A DNA stretch of 64,000 nucleotides. Origin: Opitutaceae bacterium. GTDB taxonomy: Bacteria > Verrucomicrobiota > Verrucomicrobiia > Opitutales > Opitutaceae. Location of the stretch: positions 186,001 to 250,000 of the forward strand of contig JAIXWF010000012.1 of assembly GCA_027482185.1 (NCBI GenBank), written 5' to 3'. A model generated the notes under the pieces. That model did not search any database. It was not told the DNA's origin and saw only the letters and a program-made list of their open reading frames with translations. Of this stretch, positions 44,590 through 53,578 are shown one piece after another (positions within the stretch are counted from its first letter, which is position 1; each line of letters starts with the position of its first letter). A program made the position numbers and the translations under genes.

Positions 44590-47166
44590 ATGCGTACCCC
44601 TCGCCTCGCCGCTGTCTTTGCCCTCTGCGCCGGCCTCGCCGCCGCCGCGTCCGCCGCCGAACCCGTCTGGCCGGAAATCACCCGCGAAAACAAGCCGTGG
44701 ACCCGCTGGTGGTGGCCCGGCAGCGCCGTCGACGCCGCCAGCCTCACGCGCCAGCTCGAGCAACTCGCCGCAGCCGGTCTCGGCGGCGTCGAGATCACGC
44801 CCATCTACGGCGCCAAGGGCTACGAGAGCCGCTATCTCGATTTCCTCACGCCGCAGTGGATGGCGATGCTCGAGCATACGGGCCGCGAAGCCAAACGCCT
44901 CGGCCTCGGCGTCGACATGGCCACCGGCACCGGCTGGCCCTTCGGCGGTCCTTGGATCGACGAGGCTCACGCCCTCCAGCGCGCCGCGCTCAAGGACGGC
45001 GTCATCGTCGGCGAACCGACCAAAATGATGGTCAAACGCGCCGCCCCCGGCAACGAGGGCCTCGTCGTCGATCCCTATTCCGTCGCCGCCCTCGAGCGCT
45101 ACCTCGCCCCCTTCGACCGCGCGTTTGAAAAGTTTCCCCGCGACCTCGTCCGCGGCCAATTCCACGACTCCTTCGAATACTTCAACGCCTCGTGGACCGC
45201 CCGTCTCCCCGAGGTCTTCCGCCAACGCCACGGCTACGACATCCAGCAGTACGCCGCCGCCCTTGTCGTCCGCCGCGGCGATCCCGTCCCCGCCCTCGAT
45301 CCCGACACGCTCTCCCGCGTGAAGAGCGATCTCCGCGAGGTCTTCGCCGAGCTCCACTACGATTACCTCAAGCGCTGGATCGATTGGTCGCACGCCAAGG
45401 GCTGGACCGTCCGCAACCAATCCCACGGTGCCCCCGCCAACCTCCTCGATCTCTACGGCGCGGTCGACATTCCCGAAACGGAAATCTTCGGCTCCACCCC
45501 GTTCCCGATTCCCGGCCTCCGCCGCGATCCCGCCGATATCCGCAACGACCTCGATCTCCCCGAGCCCCTCGTCGTCCGCGTCGCCTCCTCCGCCGCCCAC
45601 GTCATGGGCCGCAAATACGCTTCCAGCGAAAGCGCCACCTGGCTCCGCGACCATTGGAAGGAATCCCTCGCCTTCGTGAAACCGGAACTCGACCGGATCC
45701 TCTCCGACGGCATCAACCACATCTTCTACCACGGCACCGTCTTCTCGCCCTCCGACGCGCCCTGGCCCGGCTGGCTCTTCTACGCCTCAACCCAGTTCCA
45801 GCCCAACAACACCTGGTGGGACGACTTCTCCGCCCTCAACCGCTACGTCGCCCGCGTCCAATCCATTCTGCAACGCGGCGAACCCGACAGCGATGTCCTC
45901 CTCTACTGGCCCTTCGCCGACATCATCGACGATCCGAACGGCCTCATGAAGATGCTCGGCGTCCACGACGTGAAATGGCTCACCGAGCAGCCCGTCGGCA
46001 AAATCGCCCGCGCGCTCATGGCCCGCGGCCACACCTTCGATTACGTATCCGACAATCAACTTCACGCCACCCGCGTCGAGGCCGGCGCCTTCGTCACCCC
46101 CGGTTCGCGTTACAAAGTGCTCGTCGTCCCCGCCGTCCGCCGCATGCCCGTCGCCACCCTGGAACGGCTCAACACCCTCGCCGCCGCCGGCGCCAAGATC
46201 GTCTTCGAAAAACTGCCCGACGACGTCCCCGGCCTCGGTCGCCTCGCCGAACGCCGCGCCGCCTTCTCCGCCGCCAAGACGAAGCTCGCCGGCCAGGTCG
46301 CCGTCGCCGCCGACTTGCCCGCCGCCCTCGCCGAGCGCGGGATCGTGCCCGAGGGCTTCGCCGCCAAGGACCTCGCCTTCATCCGCCGCCGCCAGCCTGC
46401 CGGCCACGATTACTTCGTCGCCAATCTCTCCGCCGCCGCCCACGACGGCTGGGTCGCCCTCGCCCGCCCCGCCGCTTCCGTCCTGCAGCTCAATCCCCTC
46501 GACGGCACCCACGGCCGCGCCGTCACCCGCACCGCCACCGGCCGCACCGAAGTCTACGTACAGCTCGCGCCCGGCGAATCGTTGGTTTTCCGCACCTACA
46601 ACGCCGCCCCGGCCACCTCCGTCGCGGTCGCCGCTCCCGTCGCTGCCGCCGGCCCCTTGGTTGCACTCTCCGGCACGTGGAACGTCTCCTTCGTGAAGGG
46701 CGGCCCCGTTTTGCCGCCCGCGTTCACCGCCGCCACGCTCGCCTCCTGGACCGAACTCGGCGGCGACGAAGCCAAGCGCTTCGGCGGCACCGCCCGCTAC
46801 CGCCTCGAGTTCGACGCCCCCGCCGGCCAGGCGGACGATTGGCGCCTCGACCTCGGCGACGTGCGCGAAAGCGCCCGCGTGCGCCTCAACGGCCAGGATG
46901 CCGGCACCGCCTGGAGCGTGCCTTTCCGCCTGCGCGTCGGCCCCTTGCTCAAGCCGGGCCGCAACGTGCTCGAAATCGACGTCACCAACCTCGCCGCCAA
47001 CCGCATCCGCGACCTCGATCAGCGCAAGGAACCGTGGAAGATCATGCGCGAAATCAATTTCGTGAACATCAACTACAAGCCCTTCGACGCCTCCGGCTGG
47101 CCGCTCACGCCCTCCGGCTTGCTCGGGCCCGTGACGCTCACGCCGCTCCGCACGCTGCAACCGTAG
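44590..47166 (+). CDS. Alpha-L-rhamnosidase-like glycoside hydrolase, GH106
   Basis: 858 residues with a Sec signal peptide (~1-23). The GH106 start is unmistakable: TRWWWPGSAVD (~38-48), then GLGGVEITPIYGAKGYE, LGLGVDMATGTGWPFGGPW, and FHDSFEYFNASWT. The N-terminal half is a TIM barrel; the C-terminal ~150 residues (GTWNVSFVKGG..., GTARYRLEF, DVRESARVRLNGQDAGTAW) form GH2-like beta-sandwich/galactose-binding domains. GH106 enzymes release L-rhamnose from rhamnogalacturonan and related glycans by inversion. It lies among a chemoreceptor, sulfatase and TonB receptor, supporting a rhamnose-rich substrate. It ends at a heptad element. Confidence 0.9.
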   Translation: MRTPRLAAVFALCAGLAAAASAAEPVWPEITRENKPWTRWWWPGSAVDAASLTRQLEQLAAAGLGGVEITPIYGAKGYESRYLDFLTPQWMAMLEHTGREAKRLGLGVDMATGTGWPFGGPWIDEAHALQRAALKDGVIVGEPTKMMVKRAAPGNEGLVVDPYSVAALERYLAPFDRAFEKFPRDLVRGQFHDSFEYFNASWTARLPEVFRQRHGYDIQQYAAALVVRRGDPVPALDPDTLSRVKSDLREVFAELHYDYLKRWIDWSHAKGWTVRNQSHGAPANLLDLYGAVDIPETEIFGSTPFPIPGLRRDPADIRNDLDLPEPLVVRVASSAAHVMGRKYASSESATWLRDHWKESLAFVKPELDRILSDGINHIFYHGTVFSPSDAPWPGWLFYASTQFQPNNTWWDDFSALNRYVARVQSILQRGEPDSDVLLYWPFADIIDDPNGLMKMLGVHDVKWLTEQPVGKIARALMARGHTFDYVSDNQLHATRVEAGAFVTPGSRYKVLVVPAVRRMPVATLERLNTLAAAGAKIVFEKLPDDVPGLGRLAERRAAFSAAKTKLAGQVAVAADLPAALAERGIVPEGFAAKDLAFIRRRQPAGHDYFVANLSAAAHDGWVALARPAASVLQLNPLDGTHGRAVTRTATGRTEVYVQLAPGESLVFRTYNAAPATSVAVAAPVAAAGPLVALSGTWNVSFVKGGPVLPPAFTAATLASWTELGGDEAKRFGGTARYRLEFDAPAGQADDWRLDLGDVRESARVRLNGQDAGTAWSVPFRLRVGPLLKPGRNVLEIDVTNLAANRIRDLDQRKEPWKIMREINFVNINYKPFDASGWPLTPSGLLGPVTLTPLRTLQP

Positions 47167-47187
47167 GCCGCGACGCGGCCGCCGTCG

Positions 47188-47278
47188 GTTGAAAGATGAA
47201 AGGTGAAAGTTGAAAGATCGGAAACGAAGCCGTCCCGCGTTCGTTCCCGCTTTCGACTTTCACCCGACCACCGTCCAC
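47188..47278. repeat. Family-1 heptad element, 91 bp (4 + 5 + 4 heptads)
   Basis: Left arm 47188-47215 (GTTGAAA, GATGAAA, GGTGAAA, GTTGAAA), 35-bp spacer, right arm from 47251 (TTTCGAC, TTTCACC, then two degraded units to 47278). The inner 14 bases of each arm pair with one mismatch, and the spacer adds GGAAACGAA/TTCGTTCCC pairing, so the RNA of either strand can form a long hairpin. It lies between convergent GH106 and DUF1593 genes. Confidence 0.85.
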
Positions 47279-47300
47279 CGCGCGCCGCTCCGCGGCACGC

Positions 47301-48323
47301 TCACGGGAGACACCACGTCATCCGCAGGGCGAAGTCGCGTTGGAAGTCGTCCCGCCACCGGCTGACCTCGATCCGCGGGTCGTAACCCGCGACCTCGGCC
47401 GGTACATCGCGGTACCAACCGTCCGGTTCGCGGACAAATCGGCCGCCCCAACCCGGCTTCGTCGGATCCGCCGGATCGTTGCCGCCGCGGGGCAAAAAGA
47501 AAAACCACGACGGCGTATCGCCTTCCTTGAGACAGCCGTGGGGATTCGGGGCCGTCCAGGTCTTCAACGGATACAGCGCCCCCAGCGGCCCCCGGGCGAT
47601 CACGTTGGCCTCGATCCACGCCCGGCCCGTCGTCGCTTCCGCTCCGGTCAGGTACATGCCGCGGTAGATCCCGAGGCGCTTGTCCTTCCCTTCCGGGGCC
47701 CGGGACAAGATATAGCTCATCCCGGGAAACTCCGCGCGCAGCCACGCCGCGATCCCGTCCTGGTCGTTGATATCGTAGACCCGGAACTTCCGCACGAACG
47801 CCGCCAACCCCGCCGGCCCGCCCTCGTGCTTCACCCGCCACAGCACCTGCGCCAGGTCCGTCTGCCCGCCCCAGATCGCGAGGTTCAGCGGCCGCTCCGG
47901 CGTACCCGCCTCGATCCGCTCGCGCAGCCGCTCCGAACCCGCGGTGTCGTGCCCGGCACCGATGTGCGCGCGCCCGCGCTGCGGGTTGCCCGACACGACG
48001 CGCGCCAGCAATTCCTCCGCCTCCGGCCAGCCGGCGGCATGGCGCAGCAAACTCGGGCGCACCTGCCCGTAGGCGGCGACGATTTGCCGGATCAGGTCCG
48101 GCCGCGTGATCGCTTCCTTCAGTTCGCCGCGCGTCCCCGCCGCGCTCGCCAGCAACAGCTCCACGTCGAGCTCGTTGGTGTAGAGCATCAGCCGGATCAG
48201 CGACTGCTGGTCGTCCGGATCCCCGCCGATGTCCGTCAGCACGGCCAGCCGCGGCCGCTCCGCGGCCCCGACCGCAACCCCGAGCGCCATGGCCAGCCAC
48301 GCGGCCGCGAGTCGCCGTTTCAT
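47301..48323 (-). CDS. DUF1593 nucleoside-hydrolase-like secreted protein
   Basis: 340 residues from ATG 48323, which overlaps the sulfatase stop (ATGA). After a signal peptide (~1-21), RPRLAVLTDIGGDPDDQQSLIR resembles the Asp-rich calcium-binding start of nucleoside hydrolases, followed by LNLAIWGGQTDLAQVLWRV and a WFFFLPRGGND region typical of DUF1593 proteins. Family members are exported and associated with glycan loci; the nucleoside-hydrolase-like fold suggests hydrolysis of N- or O-ribosyl/glycosyl bonds, but no activity is established. It is co-translated with the sulfatase. Confidence 0.85.
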   Translation of the reverse strand: MKRRLAAAWLAMALGVAVGAAERPRLAVLTDIGGDPDDQQSLIRLMLYTNELDVELLLASAAGTRGELKEAITRPDLIRQIVAAYGQVRPSLLRHAAGWPEAEELLARVVSGNPQRGRAHIGAGHDTAGSERLRERIEAGTPERPLNLAIWGGQTDLAQVLWRVKHEGGPAGLAAFVRKFRVYDINDQDGIAAWLRAEFPGMSYILSRAPEGKDKRLGIYRGMYLTGAEATTGRAWIEANVIARGPLGALYPLKTWTAPNPHGCLKEGDTPSWFFFLPRGGNDPADPTKPGWGGRFVREPDGWYRDVPAEVAGYDPRIEVSRWRDDFQRDFALRMTWCLP

Positions 48324-49810
48324 TTCTGGCCGGCCTTGCCCGCTTTGGCCGGCGGCGCCTTCACGCCGCCGAAGTACTTGTCGACGATCCAGGCCGGCTG
48401 CCATTGGTCCGGCACCCGCGGCTTGCCGGCGAGATCGATCGCCGGCGGCGGCGTGCTCTTTTCCGGCACGACCACTTTGTCGCCGACCTTCGCCTGCCAC
48501 GCCTTCATCAGGCCCAGCAGCCGCGGCACCTGCGCCGCCGCCTCCGGCCGGTCGATCAGGTTCGTCGTCTCGTCGGGATCGGCCTGCAGGTCGAACAATT
48601 GCAGGTAACCGGGTTTGGGATACGCGATGAGTTTCCACCGTTCGTCCCGCACCGCCCGTTGCACTTCGATGTACGGCAGGAAAACGGAATCCCGGATCTT
48701 CGCCTTCGTGCCGTCCCACAGCGGCCGCACGCTCTCGCCGAACAGATCCGCCGGCGCCTTGATCCCGGCCAATTCGCAGAGCGTCGGAAAGATATCGAAC
48801 AGGTAGGTGAACGCTTCCGTGGATTTGCCCCGCGGGATCCCCGGGCCGCCGATGATGAACGGCGTCCGCATGCTGTGCTCGAACACGCTCTGCTTGCCCA
48901 GCAGGCCGTGGCTGCCGAGGGCGAGCCCGTTGTCCGCCGCATACACGATGATCGTGTTGTCGCCGTAGCCCTTCGCGCGCAGCACGCCGAGGATCCGGCC
49001 GATCTGTGCGTCGAGGTGCTCCACCATCGCGTAGTATTCCGCCAATTGGTCGCGGATCGTCGCCTCCGTGCGCGGCCAGGCCGCGAGGTTCTCGTCGCGG
49101 CCGCCGTTCATCGCGCCGTTGTCGAAGGGCAGCTGCGGCTGGAAATTCGCCGGCAGCGGCGGCCGTTTCGCGTAGTTCGCCGGGAACCCGGGCGGCGGCT
49201 GCCGCGGGTCGTGCGGCGCCGTGAACGCGGCGTAGAGGAAGAACGGTTTCTTCCCGTCGTGTCCCTCGAGAAAACGCACCGCCGCGTCCGCAAACAGCTC
49301 GGTCGAGAACTTCTCCCCGGTCCGCGGCGGCGTCAGCTGCCCGTCCGGCCCGAGGTCGCGGATCGGCACCTGCGTGTGGTCCGACATGCCGCCGAACATC
49401 ACCGCTTCGCCCTTTTGGAAAGCCCGTTGCCACGACGGCGCCCCGTTGTGCCACTTGCCCGTGCCGAAGGTCGCGTAGCCGTTCTCGCCGAAAAGCTCCG
49501 GCATCAGCTTCACGCCCGCCAGCGTCGCCGTCGGCACCGCGAACCACGTCTTCCCGCTCATCAGCATCGCGCGGCTCGGCACACACACCGCCCCGCTGTT
49601 GCCGCCGAAGACGTAGTTGCGGCGGAAGCTGACGCCGTTCGCCGCCAGGCCGTCGAGATTCGGCGTGCGGATATGCGGATTGCCGTGCGCGCCGATCGTG
49701 TCGGCCCGCTGGTCGTCCGCAAAAAGGAAGAGGATGTTCGGGGGCGCCGCGACCACGCCGGTCGCCGTTGCCAACACCGCGCCAAGCCAGACAGGGATTC
49801 GAAGTTTCAT
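48320..49810 (-). CDS. Sulfatase (formylglycine-dependent, S1 family)
   Basis: 496 residues, signal peptide ~1-22. The metal site begins PNILFLFADDQRADTIGAHG; the maturation motif is AVCVPSRAMLMSG (Cys76 becomes formylglycine). FGTGKWHNG, KPFFLYAAFTAPHDPRQPPPGF and TIIVYAADNGLALGSHGLLGKQ are further sulfatase landmarks, the last a metal-ligand segment. It resembles choline-/polysaccharide-sulfatase relatives acting on sulfated glycans. It leads a two-gene operon with the DUF1593 protein and is divergent from the DUF3472 gene. Confidence 0.95.
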   Translation of the reverse strand: MKLRIPVWLGAVLATATGVVAAPPNILFLFADDQRADTIGAHGNPHIRTPNLDGLAANGVSFRRNYVFGGNSGAVCVPSRAMLMSGKTWFAVPTATLAGVKLMPELFGENGYATFGTGKWHNGAPSWQRAFQKGEAVMFGGMSDHTQVPIRDLGPDGQLTPPRTGEKFSTELFADAAVRFLEGHDGKKPFFLYAAFTAPHDPRQPPPGFPANYAKRPPLPANFQPQLPFDNGAMNGGRDENLAAWPRTEATIRDQLAEYYAMVEHLDAQIGRILGVLRAKGYGDNTIIVYAADNGLALGSHGLLGKQSVFEHSMRTPFIIGGPGIPRGKSTEAFTYLFDIFPTLCELAGIKAPADLFGESVRPLWDGTKAKIRDSVFLPYIEVQRAVRDERWKLIAYPKPGYLQLFDLQADPDETTNLIDRPEAAAQVPRLLGLMKAWQAKVGDKVVVPEKSTPPPAIDLAGKPRVPDQWQPAWIVDKYFGGVKAPPAKAGKAGQK

Positions 49811-49908
49811 GGGGTAGTGGCACGATGCGGCCGCGCGCCGCCGGCGCCAGCGGGAATTGGCCGCGCCATTGACGCCGCCGCCGTCCCTCGCGGAACCTCG
49901 GCCACCCC

Positions 49909-50790
49909 ATGAACCTCGCCGCCCTCGGTCTTTTTGCCGCCCTCGCCTTTCCGCTCGCCGCCGCCGAAAGCATCGGCGGCCGGGAACCGCCCCGGGCCGC
50001 CCGATCCGTCCACCTCCAGTGGCAAAGCGCCGAGACCGAGGTCTTCTACCTCGAGACCGCCGTCACGCAATCGACCCCGGGCAGTTACTTCATGGCCTGC
50101 GGCTGGGGCGGCGGCTACTTCGGCATCCAGGATCTGCGCGACGGCAAGAAGGTCGCGATCTTCTCCGTCTGGGATCCGACCAAGGGCGATGATCCGAAAG
50201 CCGTGCGCCCCGAGGATCGCGTCGAGTTGCTCCACGAAGGCGACGGCGTCCGCATCAAGCGCTTCGGCGGCGAGGGCACCGGCGGCCAATGCATGGTCGA
50301 TTTCCCGTGGGCGATCGGCGGCACCGTGCGTTTCCTCGTGCGCGCCGAGCGCCACGGCGAGAAGACCGCGTACTCCGGCTGGATCCACGACGGTACCGAC
50401 GGACCGTGGCGACACCTCGTCACTTTCCGCACCCGCAATCAGGGCAAACTGCTCCGCGGGCTCTATTCCTTCGTCGAAGATTTCCGCCGCGACACCCGCA
50501 GCGTCGAGGACGTCCGTTCCGCCTGCTTCTTCAACGGCTGGACGCGTACCGGCGAAACGTGGACGCCACTCGGGCAGGCACGGTTCACGGCGTCCCGCGC
50601 CGCGTGGGAAGCCAAGGACAACATCGACGCCGGCGTCGACGGCACTCGCTACTTCCTCGCCACCGGCGGTGCCACCGTCCGCCGCGCCGAACTCGCCGCC
50701 GCCCTCCCTCCCCTGCCGCCCGCCGCCCGGCCGCCGGCCGACCTGCCCGCCGCCGTTTTCGCCTCTTCCGCGTCCGCCACGCCGCGCTGA
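49909..50790 (+). CDS. DUF3472-family secreted protein
   Basis: 293 residues with a short signal peptide (~1-19). EVFYLETAVTQSTPGSYFMA then CGWGGGYFGIQDLRDGKKVA and IFSVWDPTKGDDP is the conserved core of DUF3472, a beta-sandwich domain found in secreted proteins of Bacteroidetes, Planctomycetes and Verrucomicrobia. Function is unknown; a carbohydrate-binding role is plausible from the fold and company. It is divergent from the sulfatase and convergent with the 614-residue gene. The Ala/Pro-rich tail after ~265 is low complexity. Confidence 0.8.
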   Translation: MNLAALGLFAALAFPLAAAESIGGREPPRAARSVHLQWQSAETEVFYLETAVTQSTPGSYFMACGWGGGYFGIQDLRDGKKVAIFSVWDPTKGDDPKAVRPEDRVELLHEGDGVRIKRFGGEGTGGQCMVDFPWAIGGTVRFLVRAERHGEKTAYSGWIHDGTDGPWRHLVTFRTRNQGKLLRGLYSFVEDFRRDTRSVEDVRSACFFNGWTRTGETWTPLGQARFTASRAAWEAKDNIDAGVDGTRYFLATGGATVRRAELAAALPPLPPAARPPADLPAAVFASSASATPR

Positions 50791-50891
50791 CGCCGCCGCC
50801 TCGCGGCAATTTGCGACTCCGTCGCTCGATCTCTGCGCCGCTTGCGCCTTTTTGCGGCCGATCTCAGGACGTCCGCGGTTCGCCGGCTCCG

Positions 50892-50921
50892 ACTCTCACT
50901 CTCACCTTCACTTTCACTCTC
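50892..50921 (-). repeat. Hexanucleotide array (five 6-bp units) in a convergent gap
   Basis: ACTCTC, ACTCTC, ACCTTC, ACTTTC, ACTCTC. It is pyrimidine-rich like the heptad arms and lies 10 bases from the stop of the minus-strand gene, but the unit is 6, not 7, bases and it is 30 bp long. No partner arm is seen. Confidence 0.65.
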
Positions 50922-50931
50922 ACGCGCCCCC

Positions 50932-52776
50932 TCACCGCCCCGCCGCCGACCAAATCTCCCGGCCGACGTCGCGCCCATTCACGCCGAGCAACGCCCACGG
51001 CTCTCCGCCTTCGAGCCGGATCCGTTCGCCTTTCTCCACGTCCGCCTCGACGCGCAGTGGACCGGCCAGACCGGCGACTTCCGCCTTGAGCGTCCCGCCC
51101 GCCAAATCCGCCCGGCCGACGGCGCCCGCAAACTCCCGCCGCCACGCCGCGAAGGTCGCCTCGTCGAGTCCGTCCGCGACGCGCAGCCACACCGCCGCCG
51201 TCGCCCGGCCGCGCGGATCCTCCGCCGCATGCAAAATCGTGATCCGGCGGGCTGCGTCGTTCGCGCCGTCGGCAACGAATCGCACCGGAGCCGGGCCGTT
51301 CGCGGTTGTCGTGGCCATCAGGATACGCAGGCCGACGACCGCGTCGCCCAGGCGGACAAAAATCGCCCGGCCTGCCGGCACCTCAGTCGGTGCCGTCGCC
51401 GGACCCGGCTTGGCCCGCTCGTCGCCGAACCAGACTTCGGCCTGCGCCGGCACCGTGAAGTGCGTGGCGAAGTACGAAAGCTCGCCCGGCCGATTCCTCG
51501 ATCCGGGCCGCACCGGCTCGTCGGAAAGCACCTGCAGCACCTCCGGTCCGCGCTGCACCGTCGCGAGAAACGGCGTGAGGTGCAGCGCCTTCCCTCCCAC
51601 CAATTTCCTTAGGCCGTAGGGATCGCCGCGGCCCTCCATGAACAGCGTCAGCTGCGGTACCGCGGGCGACGCGCCGAGATTGAGCACGAGCGTGCGTTCG
51701 TCGCGGCTCCGCGACGCGCCCGACGACGCCAGGCTCACGCCGCGGCCGATCCAGTTCACCGCCGTCTGCTCCGGCTTCGGGCCCCACGATTGCACGACGG
51801 TCCGCGGCACCTGCCCGCGGATCGCTTCGGTCCATTCCGGATCGGGCCGCCGCAGCACGGCGTTGCGGAACGTCGTGTGGTTGGGCTGCACGCCGCCGAT
51901 CCATCCCGCGCCTTCAAGATCCGGCGGCTGCCGCAGCCAACCCGCCGTCCACGTGTGCGCCTCGGTGTAGCCGGTGCCGAAAAGGTAATCGTAGGTCCGC
52001 GCGTTCGTCCCGCCCATGCGGTCCCCCGGCGCCCACCAGTTCGCCGCGAGATCGGTCCACAGGTACCGGATCGCCCGTTCCGCGTTCGCCCGCGCCTCCG
52101 GCCGACCCGCCCAGCGCGCAATCAATGCCAGCGAATCGAGATCGATGCCGTAGTAAACCACCGCGCCGTATTCGCCGATCCCATACTGCGCGGTGTACGC
52201 CAGCCACTCGTCGAAGCGGCGGTAGCCGTCCGCCGCCGTCTCGGCCTGGCCGAGGGTCTCGCCGATCGCGATCAGACCCCACGCCTTCATCACGAAGATG
52301 TTCGTGTACTCCACGTTCACGGTGTGGCTGCGCAGGCCGGCGACCGCATCCGCCATCATCGCGTCGACCGTCGCCCGCGCCGCCGGCGTCAACCGCTCGC
52401 TCTGGGCCTTGCGGATCAAGCCGAGCAACTGGGACGCAAACTCCACCGCGTTGAGATCCGTGATCCCTGCCTGGCCGCTGTTCCACTGGAAATTGCCGTA
52501 GGTCGGACTGCCCGTCTTCAAATCCTGCATCGTCCGCGCCCGGCGCAGCGCCGCCTCCACGCGGTCGGGCCGCCAGCCGATTCCGTTCGCCTCGACCGCA
52601 AACCGGAGCAGCCCGCGGATGCCGACGGCGCGCTGCGGATTCTCCACGTGGCGCCACTGCACCTCCAGTTCGGCCGCCGCCTTGGCCGGATCGGATTTCC
52701 ATTCCGGCAACGCCGCCCGAAGCCCTCCGGCCGCAATCCACACTCCGATCAGTCCCAGGCAAAGGCGCATCATCAT
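50932..52776 (-). CDS. Large secreted protein of unknown function, probable alpha/alpha toroid
   Basis: 614 residues with a signal peptide (~1-21). I do not recognise the family. The first ~330 residues are helical, with repeated Trp/Tyr-rich helices (YGNFQWNSGQAGITDLNAVE, FVMKAWGLIAIGETLGQAE, EYGAVVYYGIDLDSLALIAR, YLWTDLAANWWAPGDRMGGT), which fits an (alpha/alpha)6 barrel as in polysaccharide lyases and unsaturated-glycan hydrolases. From ~390 on it is beta-rich (HFTVPAQAEVWFGDER), like the C-terminal sandwich of heparinase/alginate lyases. Neighbours (DUF3472, sulfatase, GH106) support a carbohydrate role. Catalytic residues cannot be assigned. Confidence 0.75.
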   Translation of the reverse strand: MMMRLCLGLIGVWIAAGGLRAALPEWKSDPAKAAAELEVQWRHVENPQRAVGIRGLLRFAVEANGIGWRPDRVEAALRRARTMQDLKTGSPTYGNFQWNSGQAGITDLNAVEFASQLLGLIRKAQSERLTPAARATVDAMMADAVAGLRSHTVNVEYTNIFVMKAWGLIAIGETLGQAETAADGYRRFDEWLAYTAQYGIGEYGAVVYYGIDLDSLALIARWAGRPEARANAERAIRYLWTDLAANWWAPGDRMGGTNARTYDYLFGTGYTEAHTWTAGWLRQPPDLEGAGWIGGVQPNHTTFRNAVLRRPDPEWTEAIRGQVPRTVVQSWGPKPEQTAVNWIGRGVSLASSGASRSRDERTLVLNLGASPAVPQLTLFMEGRGDPYGLRKLVGGKALHLTPFLATVQRGPEVLQVLSDEPVRPGSRNRPGELSYFATHFTVPAQAEVWFGDERAKPGPATAPTEVPAGRAIFVRLGDAVVGLRILMATTTANGPAPVRFVADGANDAARRITILHAAEDPRGRATAAVWLRVADGLDEATFAAWRREFAGAVGRADLAGGTLKAEVAGLAGPLRVEADVEKGERIRLEGGEPWALLGVNGRDVGREIWSAAGR

Positions 52777-52896
52777 CCGCCACGAAGTTCCAAGGTCGCC
52801 GCGGTTTCAAGGTCCGCCTCTCCGAATCGCACCTTTGCTCCGCGCAAAGCCAAGCCATGCGTAGCCCGCGCGGCCCCGCGCCGCTAAACTCGCCGC

Positions 52897-53475
52897 ATGG
52901 AATCCGATCCCTTGGCCGTCTTTTCGCGTTGGTGGGACGACGCCCGCGCGGCCGGCCTGCAGGAACCGTCCGCCACCGCTCTCGCCACCGTCGACGCCGC
53001 CGGCCGGCCCGCCGTGCGCATGGTGCTGCTCAAGCATGCCGACGCCGACGGCTTCGTGTTCTACACCAATCTGAAAAGCGACAAAGCCGCCGACCTCCGC
53101 GCGCATCCAGTCGCTTCGCTCTGCTTCTATTGGAATCCGCCCGGCCGCCAGGTGCGCGTCACGGGGGCCGTCGTCGCCGTCACCGACGCCGAAGCCGACG
53201 CCTACTTCGCCTCGCGGCCCTACCAGAGCCGCATCGGCGCCTGGGCTTCGCAGCAATCGCAGCCGCTGACCGAATTCGCCGAACTCGAACGCGCCGTCGC
53301 CGCGACCATGCTGCGTTTCCCGCTCGGCCACGTGCCGCGCCCGCCGCACTGGAGCGGTTTCCGCGTCGTGCCCGACACGATCGAACTCTGGACCGAGAAA
53401 CCGTACCGCCTGCACGAACGCATCCGCTACACGCGCACGCCGCAGGGCTGGTCCGCCCAACCGCTCTTTCCGTAA
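52897..53475 (+). CDS. pdxH: Pyridoxamine/pyridoxine 5'-phosphate oxidase
   Basis: 192 residues (E. coli PdxH 218). It oxidises PNP/PMP to pyridoxal 5'-phosphate with FMN. Motifs: AVRMVLLKHADADGFVFYTN (substrate/FMN binding), SDKAADLRAHPVASLCFYW, RQVRVTGAV, SRPYQSRIGAWASQQSQPL, and the PdxH C-terminal signature FRVVPDTIELW with RLHER and the closing QPLFP. The short N-terminus is usual outside enterobacteria. Distinct from the PNPOx-like protein at 1112, which lacks the C-terminal motif. It appears monocistronic. Confidence 0.95.
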   Translation: MESDPLAVFSRWWDDARAAGLQEPSATALATVDAAGRPAVRMVLLKHADADGFVFYTNLKSDKAADLRAHPVASLCFYWNPPGRQVRVTGAVVAVTDAEADAYFASRPYQSRIGAWASQQSQPLTEFAELERAVAATMLRFPLGHVPRPPHWSGFRVVPDTIELWTEKPYRLHERIRYTRTPQGWSAQPLFP

Positions 53476-53578
53476 GGCCAATCCGCCCCACCGCACCTTC
53501 CGTACGGCCCGCCGCCGCGGCAATGGAAGATTGCACCGCGCCGGCGCCTTCCCACGCTCGCGGCTTCCGCCCCACCCC

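Noticed and set aside
53466-53506. Direct repeat of TTCCGTAxGGCC after pdxH
   Set aside because: Two short copies 34 bp apart in GC-rich sequence; likely chance or local slippage, with no flanking structure.
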